From: Halobaculum saliterrae
GTDB taxonomy: Archaea; Halobacteriota; Halobacteria; Halobacteriales; Haloferacaceae
Length of the DNA stretch: 64,000 nt
NCBI RefSeq assembly: GCF_009831625.1
Contig: NZ_WUUS01000007.1
Span: forward strand, 62,001-126,000
Reading direction: 5' to 3'
Part shown: positions 16,555-23,430 of the stretch, one piece after another
How positions within the stretch are numbered: the first letter of the stretch is position 1
Layout of the letters: every line of letters begins with the position of its first letter
The notes under the pieces: generated by a model
The model's database searches: none
What the model was told of the DNA's origin: nothing
The model's input: the letters and a program-made list of their open reading frames with translations, nothing else
Position numbers and translations under genes: made by a program

Positions 16555-17160
16555 ATGACCGAGTTCCGTCGCCGTGTCGCCGCCGTCTCCGGCGCGGGCG
16601 CGATGATCGCCGCGCTGGGCGGCATCGTGGTCGCGATCGCGTTGGCGCCGTGGTTCTCGCTGACCGCGAACGCGCTGTCCGATCTGGGCGTCGCTGACCG
16701 CACGGCGGTCGCGACGGCGTTCAACGGCGGGCTCCTGCTCGGCGGCGCCGTCGCTATCGCGTACGCGTGGGCGCTGTGGGCGGCCGCCCGGACGCTCGGC
16801 GCCCGGGTCGTCGCCGTCGAGTTCGCCGCCGCGGCGACTCTCATGGCCGGGGTGGGCGCGTTCCCGTCCGGCACCTCGCTCCACTTCCCCGTCGCGCTCG
16901 GCTTCTACCTCGCCCTCACGCTGGTGCTGGCGACCGACGGGGCGGTCCGCCGGACGACGACGGCGGGGCGGCTCGCGCTCGCGGCCGCCGGCGTTCACCT
17001 CTGGCAGTGGTGGCTCTGGGTCGCGGGCGTCAGGCTCGGGCCGGGGCTCGCGATCCCGGAACTGGTCGGCGCACTCCTGCTCGCGGCGTGGGTACTCGCG
17101 GGGTCGCCTGTCGCGCCGCTGGCGAGGGTGGCCCGAGATCTGACTCGCCCCCCGGAGTGA
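16555..17160 (+). CDS. DUF998-family membrane protein
   Basis: A 201-residue protein with about six transmembrane helices. It has the DUF998 hallmark after helix 1, WFSLTANALSDLGV, and a mid-protein GAFPSGTSLHFPVALGFY segment. The function of the family is unknown. The ATG at 16555 is chosen over a GTG four codons upstream. It stands alone, 70 bases from the convergent K+ channel gene. Confidence 0.75.
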   Translation: MTEFRRRVAAVSGAGAMIAALGGIVVAIALAPWFSLTANALSDLGVADRTAVATAFNGGLLLGGAVAIAYAWALWAAARTLGARVVAVEFAAAATLMAGVGAFPSGTSLHFPVALGFYLALTLVLATDGAVRRTTTAGRLALAAAGVHLWQWWLWVAGVRLGPGLAIPELVGALLLAAWVLAGSPVAPLARVARDLTRPPE

Positions 17161-17230
17161 GGCGCGATGGGACGGTCGAGCGGGGATCCGTGGCGTCGGG
17201 CGTTGTCCGACGGAGCCGCCGACGGTCGAT

Positions 17231-18865
17231 TCAGACGAACCGTTCGTTGAACCGGTTCACGGCGTCGTCGGTGCCGGCCACGACGAGCCTGTCGCCCTCG
17301 ATCACCTTCGTGTCGGGACCGACGTTCGTGAGGAGGGCGCCGTCGCGCTCGACGGCGACGATGGTGACGCCGGTCTCGGCGCGCACGTCCGCCCCCGCGA
17401 GCGTCCGACCCTCCAGACGCGGGGCGACCGTCCGGATCAGGTCGACCTGCGTTTCCGGCCGGAGCACCTCCTCGTCGAGCAGGTGAGAGGCGATGAGGCG
17501 GCCCGAGACCGTCGACAGCGAGAGCACGTAGTCGGCGCCCGCGCGATACAGCTTCGGGACCGAGTCGGCGTCGTTCGCCCGGGCGATCACCTCGGCGTGG
17601 GGCGCGACCTGCTTCACCGCCAGCGTGGCGAAGATGGTCGTCGTGTCCGAGTCGAGCGCGATCACGACCGCCCGCGCCTCGTCGACGCCGGCCGCTTCCA
17701 AGGTCTCGCGGTCGGTCGCGTCGCCGACGACGTCGACCCCCGGCGCGTCGTGCTCGTCGACGACGACGACCTCCTCGCTGGGGCGCACTTCCGCGGCCGC
17801 GCTGTGGCCGACTCTCCCGTACCCGGCGACGACGACGGGGCCGCGACGACGTCGTCGCGTCTCCGAGAGGGTGAGGTCCTTCAACTCCTCCAACTCCGAC
17901 TCCGTCCCGACGACCAGCAGGACGGTGTGTTCGTCGATGACCCGGTCGGGTCGCGGCGGCGACTCGAACTCGCCGTCCTTCCACGCGCCGAGGACGTTCG
18001 CGCCGGTCCGGTCGCCGATCGACGACCCGACGACGGACTCGCCGACCAGCGGGCTGCCGCGGTGGACCAGCAGCTCCGCGATCTGGAAGTCCTCGCCGAT
18101 CTCGACGCCGTCCCCGAGTTCGTCGGCGACGCTCGCGGTCGCCTTCGCTCCGAGGCTCTCGCCGAGCAGGCGTCGCGGCGAGACGACGCGGTCGGCGCCG
18201 GCGTACCGGTGGTAGTCGGCGACGTCCTCGTCCTCGACGAGGCTGACGACGCGGAGGTCGCCGTCGTCGACACACTCGCGTGCGGAGAGGACGACGCTCG
18301 CGTTCGTCTCGTCGTCCGCGTCGGCGACGAGCGCCCGCGCCTCCGCGACGTTCGCGTCGTGGAGCGTCCCGACCTCCTCGGGATCGCCGTGGATCACGTG
18401 TTCCTCGCCGTCGTCGTAGATCCGGCCGGCCTCGTCGTCGTCGTCGACGACGAACAGGTACGGCACGTCGCGGGCCCGGAGCTCCTCGCGGAGGACGCGT
18501 CCACGCGGCGTGTGTCCGCAGATCACGACGTGGTCGGCGAGGCCGTCGACGGACGTCGGCACCGTCGTCGAGAGCGTCTCCTCGAACAGCGGGAAGACGA
18601 ACGCCGGCAGCGCCATGAAGATGAGCAGTACGCCCGTCAGGTCCATCGCCACGACGATGAGGTTCATCTCCGTCGTCGACCAGGGGGCGTCCGAACCGAA
18701 CCCGGTGGTGGTGAACGTCTCGACGACGACCTGCAGCGAGTGGGCGAACGACTGCTCGCGCCCCTCGAACGCCGCCATCGCCTCGTGGTACGCGACCGTG
18801 TACAGCAGGATGACGACGACGAGCGCACCCAGATACGCCGCCGTCCGCCGTCGCCACTTTCCCAT
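17231..18865 (-). CDS. Two-helix K+ channel with duplicated RCK (TrkA-N/TrkA-C) regulatory units
   Basis: A 544-residue protein. The N-terminus has two membrane helices (about residues 9-26 and 70-95) flanking a pore loop with the filter-like sequence TTTGFG (52-57). Two tandem RCK units follow, each a Rossmann NAD-binding part (VVICGHTPRGRVL about 112; VVVAGYGRVGHSAA about 342) plus a TrkA-C ligand domain (AELLVHRGSPLVGESV; VAPRLEGRTLAGADV). This is the MthK/GsuK plan with both RCK modules in one chain. It likely controls K+ flux, which matters in salt-in organisms. The filter differs from the canonical TVGYG. Confidence 0.85.
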   Translation of the reverse strand: MGKWRRRTAAYLGALVVVILLYTVAYHEAMAAFEGREQSFAHSLQVVVETFTTTGFGSDAPWSTTEMNLIVVAMDLTGVLLIFMALPAFVFPLFEETLSTTVPTSVDGLADHVVICGHTPRGRVLREELRARDVPYLFVVDDDDEAGRIYDDGEEHVIHGDPEEVGTLHDANVAEARALVADADDETNASVVLSARECVDDGDLRVVSLVEDEDVADYHRYAGADRVVSPRRLLGESLGAKATASVADELGDGVEIGEDFQIAELLVHRGSPLVGESVVGSSIGDRTGANVLGAWKDGEFESPPRPDRVIDEHTVLLVVGTESELEELKDLTLSETRRRRRGPVVVAGYGRVGHSAAAEVRPSEEVVVVDEHDAPGVDVVGDATDRETLEAAGVDEARAVVIALDSDTTTIFATLAVKQVAPHAEVIARANDADSVPKLYRAGADYVLSLSTVSGRLIASHLLDEEVLRPETQVDLIRTVAPRLEGRTLAGADVRAETGVTIVAVERDGALLTNVGPDTKVIEGDRLVVAGTDDAVNRFNERFV

Positions 18866-18996
18866 ACCCCACACTGCGCGGGCACGGTGTTAACCGGCAC
18901 GGAAGCGCGGTCGGTCGCGACGTGACGCGAACGCGGACGACCGCGACCGCGTGAGCCGTCGAAAGAGCGAGGACGACAGGCCCCGTCCGGATAGCC

Positions 18997-19395
18997 GTGA
19001 AGCCACGCCACCGGGACGGCCTGCTCGCGCTCGCCGCGACTGTGGTCCTCCTCGCGGGTGCCGCGGCGCTCGGCGTCGCGCCCGCGTCGCTCCTGGCTCC
19101 GCCTGCACCACTCGCCGCGGCCGTCGGCGCGCTCGGCGCCGTCGCGATCGAACTCGCCATGGCGGCCCGTCCGGAGGCGGCGCGGCGAGTCTGGGCGGAC
19201 GCCCGCGTCCGGTGGGGCGGCACCCTCCTCGTCGCCGCCGGCGGCCCCGCCGCCGTCGCGTTCGGCCGGCCCGTTGTCGGGAGGATCGTCGTCGCGGGGC
19301 TGGCCGGCGGCCTGCTCGCCTACTTCCTCCTGCTCGCGGGGGTGCTCTCCGGAACCCTCCCGCCGCCGGAGACGTGGCTCGATGACGGAGGATGA
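18997..19395 (+). CDS. Small membrane protein, function unknown
   Basis: A 132-residue, Ala- and Leu-rich protein starting at GTG, with four predicted membrane segments (for example LLALAATVVLLAGAAALGV and IVVAGLAGGLLAYFLLLAGV) and a short C-terminal tail, PPPETWLDDGG. I recognise no family. GC-rich codon usage matches real genes nearby. Its stop is 50 bases before the CDGSH gene, which is in the same direction, so co-transcription is possible. Confidence 0.55.
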   Translation: MKPRHRDGLLALAATVVLLAGAAALGVAPASLLAPPAPLAAAVGALGAVAIELAMAARPEAARRVWADARVRWGGTLLVAAGGPAAVAFGRPVVGRIVVAGLAGGLLAYFLLLAGVLSGTLPPPETWLDDGG

Positions 19396-19445
19396 CTCCG
19401 GGTGGAGGGCGGGGAGTGATACCGGGCGAGCGCCAACCCCCTCGC

Positions 19446-19730
19446 GTGCGCGAAGTCACGCTCGACGCGACCGGACCGATCCGACTGGACGAGGACGACA
19501 TCGACGACGGGAAGGGCGACATCGCGGTGTGTCGCTGCGGGCTCAGCGACGAGTTCCCGTTCTGCGACGGGTCTCACCGACGGACCGAGGGCGAGGAGGC
19601 GGGCGTCCGATACACGTACGTCGACGGGGAGCGCCGGGTCGTCGAGGAGATCCGGCTGGCCGACGGGGACGTGATCGGTGGGCCGGACGAGACCGAGGTC
19701 GAGGACGCGAGAACGGCGGAAACGGAGTAA
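19446..19730 (+). CDS. CDGSH iron-sulfur domain protein
   Basis: A 94-residue protein with the [2Fe-2S] mitoNEET-type motif CRCGLSDEFPFCDGSH (residues about 25-40), three Cys and one His as ligands. The GTG at 19446 begins MREVTLDATGPIRLDEDDID, the usual N-terminal strand of prokaryotic members, so it is preferred to an upstream GTG-like start at 19392 that would overlap the previous gene. CDGSH proteins take part in cluster or electron transfer; the partner is unknown. Confidence 0.85.
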   Translation: MREVTLDATGPIRLDEDDIDDGKGDIAVCRCGLSDEFPFCDGSHRRTEGEEAGVRYTYVDGERRVVEEIRLADGDVIGGPDETEVEDARTAETE

Positions 19731-19737
19731 CGGGTCG

Positions 19738-20604
19738 TTACGCGCCGACCTCGGCGCCGGCGTACAGCGCGACGACGAGGAAGATCCAGACGGCGTCGAC
19801 GAAGTGCCAGTACATCGAGGCGGTCGTCACGGAGACGTGGCGGTCGGCGGAGTACTGTCCCGCGAGCGCACGAACGAACACGATCGCGAGCAGCACCGCG
19901 CCCATCGTGACGTGCAACCCGTGCAGCCCGGTGAGGCCGTAGAACGCCGATCCGAACAGCCCGGACGTGAGGCTGAAGCCCTCGTGGACGATGAACTCGT
20001 AGTACTCGTACACCTGCCCGCCGATGAACACGACCCCCAGGAGCAGCGTGACCGCGAGCCACCCGATGAACCGCTGGCGGTCGTTGCGACGGATGGCGCC
20101 GTGGGCGAAGTGCAGCGTCACCGACGAGACGATCAGGATGGTGGTGTTGATGATGACCAGCGACCCGAGCAGATGCGGGAGGTCGCTCGCGATCTCCGCC
20201 CACGCGTCCTGCGAGCGGATGAAGAAGAAGTACGTGAAGCCGGCGCTGAAGGTGGCGATCTCCGACCCGAGGAACGCGAGCATCCCCCACCTGAGCTTGC
20301 TGGCGCTGTGTTCGTCGGCGCCGCGCTCCCAGAAGTGGGTGACGAACGCGTGGTACATCCACCCGTAGATCCCGAGCAGGAACAGCCCGATGCTCCCGAC
20401 GAGCACGCCGGGACCGATCAGCGGCCCGACGATGTTCCGATCGCCGACGGCCATGAGGTACAGCGCCGCGCCGATGTAGATGCCGCCGGCCCCGAGCGCC
20501 GTGACGAACGGCCACCACGAGGCCTCCCCGAACCCGCGGGGCCAGTCCTCGACCGCGGGCAAGTGGTGCCCGTCGTCGTGGGCGTCCTCCGTTTCTGTAG
20601 CCAT
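19738..20604 (-). CDS. coxC: Heme-copper terminal oxidase subunit III
   Basis: A 288-residue membrane protein with seven helices, as in cytochrome oxidase subunit III. Typical segments are AFVTHFWERG, MLAFLGSEIATFSAGFTYFF and GFSLTSGLFGSAFYGLTGLHG, then the C-terminal YWHFVDAVWIFLVVALY. It supports the catalytic subunits and oxygen or proton access. No subunit I or II gene lies within this window, so it is an orphan relative to coxA and coxB here. A TATA-like ATTTTTGTC (20628-20636, minus strand) lies about 28 bases upstream of the ATG. Confidence 0.93.
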   Translation of the reverse strand: MATETEDAHDDGHHLPAVEDWPRGFGEASWWPFVTALGAGGIYIGAALYLMAVGDRNIVGPLIGPGVLVGSIGLFLLGIYGWMYHAFVTHFWERGADEHSASKLRWGMLAFLGSEIATFSAGFTYFFFIRSQDAWAEIASDLPHLLGSLVIINTTILIVSSVTLHFAHGAIRRNDRQRFIGWLAVTLLLGVVFIGGQVYEYYEFIVHEGFSLTSGLFGSAFYGLTGLHGLHVTMGAVLLAIVFVRALAGQYSADRHVSVTTASMYWHFVDAVWIFLVVALYAGAEVGA

Positions 20605-20627
20605 GCGCGCCGGTAGCCGACGGGGAG

Positions 20628-20636
20628 ACAAAAATC
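20628..20636 (-). promoter_or_regulatory. TATA-like element of the oxidase subunit III gene
   Basis: Read on the minus strand, GATTTTTGT lies about 28 bases before the start codon at 20604 in an otherwise GC-rich spacer. Confidence 0.55.
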
Positions 20637-20737
20637 CTCCCACCTGCATCGGCCGTCGACGGCCCGACGGCGATCCGATGCCGTGACCCGGCGATCCGAT
20701 GGCGCGTCGACACCCCTCGCTCGTGGTTCCCATCCCG

Positions 20738-20770
20738 GTAGTTTGTGTGATCGGCCGACACACATACTAC
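20738..20770. promoter_or_regulatory. Inverted repeat covering the promoter of the small zinc-finger gene
   Basis: GTAGTTTGTGTG (20738-20749) and CACACATACTAC (20759-20770) are reverse complements except for one base, separated by nine bases. The right arm contains the TATA-like CATACTAC, about 28 bases before the ATG at 20794. A repressor bound here would block transcription, so this is a candidate operator. Confidence 0.5.
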
Positions 20771-20793
20771 GGTAGACGGTAACCATCGGATGT

Positions 20794-20949
20794 ATGCCGG
20801 AGTGTAGAAACTGTAGTTCGTTCGTCACCGAACGGTACGTCCGAGTGTTCGCTCCGGAAGGGATGGACAACGTTCGCGTGTGCCCCTCCTGTGAGGACAT
20901 GATCCGTGAGGGCGCCGGTGTGCGGGAGGCCCGGTCGAAGCGCGCCTGA
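20794..20949 (+). CDS. 51-residue zinc-finger protein
   Basis: A tiny protein with two CxxC knuckles, MPECRNCSSF and VCPSCEDM, and a charged C-terminal helix ending EARSKRA. Small haloarchaeal proteins of this type are common and likely bind zinc, and perhaps nucleic acid or a protein partner. The start is fixed by the ATG and by the promoter element 28 bases upstream. It sits alone, next to a striking inverted repeat. Confidence 0.75.
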   Translation: MPECRNCSSFVTERYVRVFAPEGMDNVRVCPSCEDMIREGAGVREARSKRA

Positions 20950-20997
20950 GTCGACCCGTCAGACCCCATCGAATCGCGTGTCCACGTCTCGGCGGTG

Positions 20998-21007
20998 TGT
21001 TTTTGCC
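20998..21007 (+). promoter_or_regulatory. TATA-like element of the DUF488 gene
   Basis: GTGTTTTTGC is centred about 28 bases before the ATG at 21031. Confidence 0.5.
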
Positions 21008-21030
21008 CGCCGAGAAGCCCCTTCTCCCCA

Positions 21031-21498
21031 ATGGCGGTGTTCGACACCTACGTCGCCGAACTCGACCGCGGGGACGGCGACGTTCCGCCCGAGGCCCGAC
21101 TGATCGGCGTCGCGGCGTCGCCCCCGCGGCGCCTGCGTGCGCTCGTCGACGAGGTTCGCCCGGCGCTGGCCCCGCCGCCCGCGCTCCGCGACGACCACGC
21201 CGACGCCGCCGCGGCGTTCCGGATCGACGGGCTCTGTGAGTCCGGCGCGCACAACGCGGCGTGGGGCCGCGTCGACTTCGCCGACCGCTACCGCGAGCAC
21301 CTCGCGTCCGACCCCGAGGCGGGTGCCGCGGTCGATTCGCTGTGTGCGACGCTGAGATCGGGCGCGGACGTCGTGCTCGTGGGCCCCGAGCGCTCCGGCG
21401 AACTGCGGAGCCATCGAACGGTCCTTCGCGAGCTGCTCGCCGAGCGGTCGGGCGATGTGGACTCCGAGGCGGGTGACCGCCCCGACGAACCCGGCTGA
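21031..21498 (+). CDS. DUF488-family protein
   Basis: A 155-residue protein starting MAVFDTYVAELDRGD. It carries the DUF488 layout: an N-terminal strand region with LIGVAASPPR, a middle segment with HNAAWGRVDFADRYREHL, and a C-terminal strand-turn-helix VVLVGPERSGELRSHRTVL. The usual CHR triad of DUF488 is SHR here, so the cysteine of that motif is missing. The family is uncharacterised, with DNA-binding or thiol chemistry suggested. ATG 21031 matches the family start. Confidence 0.75.
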   Translation: MAVFDTYVAELDRGDGDVPPEARLIGVAASPPRRLRALVDEVRPALAPPPALRDDHADAAAAFRIDGLCESGAHNAAWGRVDFADRYREHLASDPEAGAAVDSLCATLRSGADVVLVGPERSGELRSHRTVLRELLAERSGDVDSEAGDRPDEPG

Positions 21499-21584
21499 CT
21501 GGCCCCCGCCCGAGTTCCACGAGACCCCCTACGGTTCGCGGCGGTTTCGCAAGCTACTCGGCGGCCCGCCCGCAATCGACGGTG

Positions 21585-22979
21585 ATGGATCGCCACTCAC
21601 GACGTGCCCGTGTCGCGAGACGCGCGACCCCGTTCGCGCTCGCGACGCTGGCGTTGGTCGCGAGTGCGGCGCGGGTCGCCGCCCACGCGGGGGGCGTCCG
21701 CGGCGCGACCCGCGAGACGGTGACGGTGCCGACGTGGCTGTTCCTCGCGACGGGCGGCGCCGTCGTCGGCGCGTCCTTCCTCCTCGCGTCCGCGGTCACC
21801 GACCGGGCGTACATCCGTCGGATCGACGGCTGGGGCCGCGAGCTCCCCGACGCCGGTCGTGTCGCTCGGCTCCTCGCGAGAGCGGTCGGGCTCGCGGCGC
21901 TCGCGATCACGGTCGTCGCCGGCCTGTTCGGCCCGACCACGGCCACCGACAGCGCGGCCGTCCTGATCGTGTGGGTCGGCTGGTGGGCCGTGTTCGTGCT
22001 CTCGGCGTACCTCCTCGGCAACGCGTGGCCGGCGGTCGACCCGTTCCGCGCGATCGCCGGCGCGCTCCCGTCGCTCGACCGCCCGTACCCCGATCGGCTC
22101 GGGTCGTGGCCCGCGGTCGCCGGCCTGCTCGCGCTCGTGTACTTGGAGGTCGTGACGCCGATGGCGGACGACCCGCGACTGCTCACCGCGCTCGTGCTCG
22201 GCTATCTGGGCGTCTCCGTCGCCGGGAGCGTCGTCTTCGGCGTCGACGACTGGTTCGGACGCGCGGACCCGGTGTCCAAGTTGTTGGCGGCGTACGGCCG
22301 GGTCGCCCCCGTGGCGCTCACCGACGACGGCCTTCGCCTGCGGCTCCCGGGGATGGGGCTCACCGACGCCGCGTGGATCGGCGGCCGCGACGACGTCGGC
22401 TTCGTCGTCGCCGTCGTCTTCGTCACCACCTACGACGGGTTCGTCGGCACCGGGGCGTGGGCCGACACCGCGCGCCCGCTGGTCGAGGCGGGCGTCCCCG
22501 CGCTCGCCGTCTATCTGGCGGCGATGCTGGTCGGGTACGGCCTGTTCCTCGCGCTGTATCTGGCGTCGGCTCGCGCGGCCCGACGGACCGCCGACACGTA
22601 CCTCGCGCCCGGCGTGCTCGCTCGACGCTTCGCGCCGTCGCTGCTTGCGATCGCCGCAGGGTACCACCTCGCGCACAACCTCGCGACGGCGCTGTCGCTG
22701 TCGCCGACGCTCGCGGTCGTGCTCTCGTCACCGCTGTCGCCGCCCGCGAACGTCCCGGCGCTGCTGGTGCCCGACTGGATCGGCGCCGTCGGGATCGCCG
22801 CGGTGCTCGCGGGGCATCTGTTGGCCGTCTGGGTGGCACACGCCGTCGCCTACGACCTGTTCCCCGACCGGCTCCAGGCGATCCGGAGCCAGTACGGCGT
22901 CACCCTCGCGATGGTGGCGTACACGATGGCGAGCCTGTGGATCGTTTCACGCCCCGGAGGTGCGCCCCCGTTCGTATGA
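21585..22979 (+). CDS. Polytopic membrane protein, function unknown
   Basis: A 464-residue protein with roughly ten to eleven transmembrane helices. The N-terminus (TPFALATLALVASAARVAAHAGG) looks like a signal peptide or signal anchor. A conserved-looking polar loop holds RAYIRRIDGWGRELPDAG, and later loops contain VTPMADDPRLL and YHLAHNLATALS (His residues within a helix). No transporter signature is recognised. Its TGA overlaps the ATG of the next gene, so the two are translationally coupled. ATG 21585 follows an in-frame GTG. Confidence 0.7.
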   Translation: MDRHSRRARVARRATPFALATLALVASAARVAAHAGGVRGATRETVTVPTWLFLATGGAVVGASFLLASAVTDRAYIRRIDGWGRELPDAGRVARLLARAVGLAALAITVVAGLFGPTTATDSAAVLIVWVGWWAVFVLSAYLLGNAWPAVDPFRAIAGALPSLDRPYPDRLGSWPAVAGLLALVYLEVVTPMADDPRLLTALVLGYLGVSVAGSVVFGVDDWFGRADPVSKLLAAYGRVAPVALTDDGLRLRLPGMGLTDAAWIGGRDDVGFVVAVVFVTTYDGFVGTGAWADTARPLVEAGVPALAVYLAAMLVGYGLFLALYLASARAARRTADTYLAPGVLARRFAPSLLAIAAGYHLAHNLATALSLSPTLAVVLSSPLSPPANVPALLVPDWIGAVGIAAVLAGHLLAVWVAHAVAYDLFPDRLQAIRSQYGVTLAMVAYTMASLWIVSRPGGAPPFV

Positions 22980-23320
22980 ACCGAGACGGACCAGACGTAC
23001 TCGATGGCGACGACGACTCCCGCCGCGCTGGCGCCTCCGCGAGCAACGACGCGCGCGACACGGGGACCGACCCGTACGAGGTGCCGCCGGACGCGACCGC
23101 GTTCGCGTGCCCGCGGTGCGGTCGTCCGTTCGCCCGGGAGCGCCACCGCGACCTCCACCTCGGCGCCGATCATCGGGACCTCGACGACGACGAGCGTGCG
23201 GCCTACGAGGACGCACGCGAGGCCGAGACCGACGACCTCCGGCGGTTCCGGATCGTGTCGCTCGGGACGCTCGTCCTCCTGTACTTCGGGTTCCTGCTCC
23301 TGTACGCCGTCGCGGCCTGA
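22976..23320 (+). CDS. C2H2-like zinc-finger protein with C-terminal membrane anchor
   Basis: A 114-residue protein. A disordered acidic N-terminus is followed by a single finger FACPRCGRPFARERHRDLHLGADH (C-x2-C-x12-H-x5-H, about residues 44-67). The tail is one membrane helix, IVSLGTLVLLYFGFLLLYAV (95-114). Start and stop overlap with the upstream membrane-protein gene (ATGA). A membrane-tethered finger suggests a role at the membrane with its neighbour rather than ordinary transcription control. No function is known. Confidence 0.75.
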   Translation: MNRDGPDVLDGDDDSRRAGASASNDARDTGTDPYEVPPDATAFACPRCGRPFARERHRDLHLGADHRDLDDDERAAYEDAREAETDDLRRFRIVSLGTLVLLYFGFLLLYAVAA

Positions 23321-23398
23321 CCGGCGCCCTCGACACCCGAGGCCGAAGCTGTCAACCGTAGCGAACCACCGTCCGACGGCCGTCCGACCAGGCGGAAG

Positions 23399-23407
23399 GT
23401 ATTTGCG
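23399..23407 (+). promoter_or_regulatory. TATA-like element of the 804-residue protein gene
   Basis: GGTATTTGC is centred about 29 bases before the ATG at 23431. Confidence 0.5.
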
Positions 23408-23430
23408 TCGGACGCAGCGATGTATCGGCG

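Noticed and set aside
20738-20770. Inverted repeat as a riboswitch or RNA hairpin
   Set aside because: The predicted transcription start is downstream of it, so it should not be transcribed; a DNA operator is more likely.
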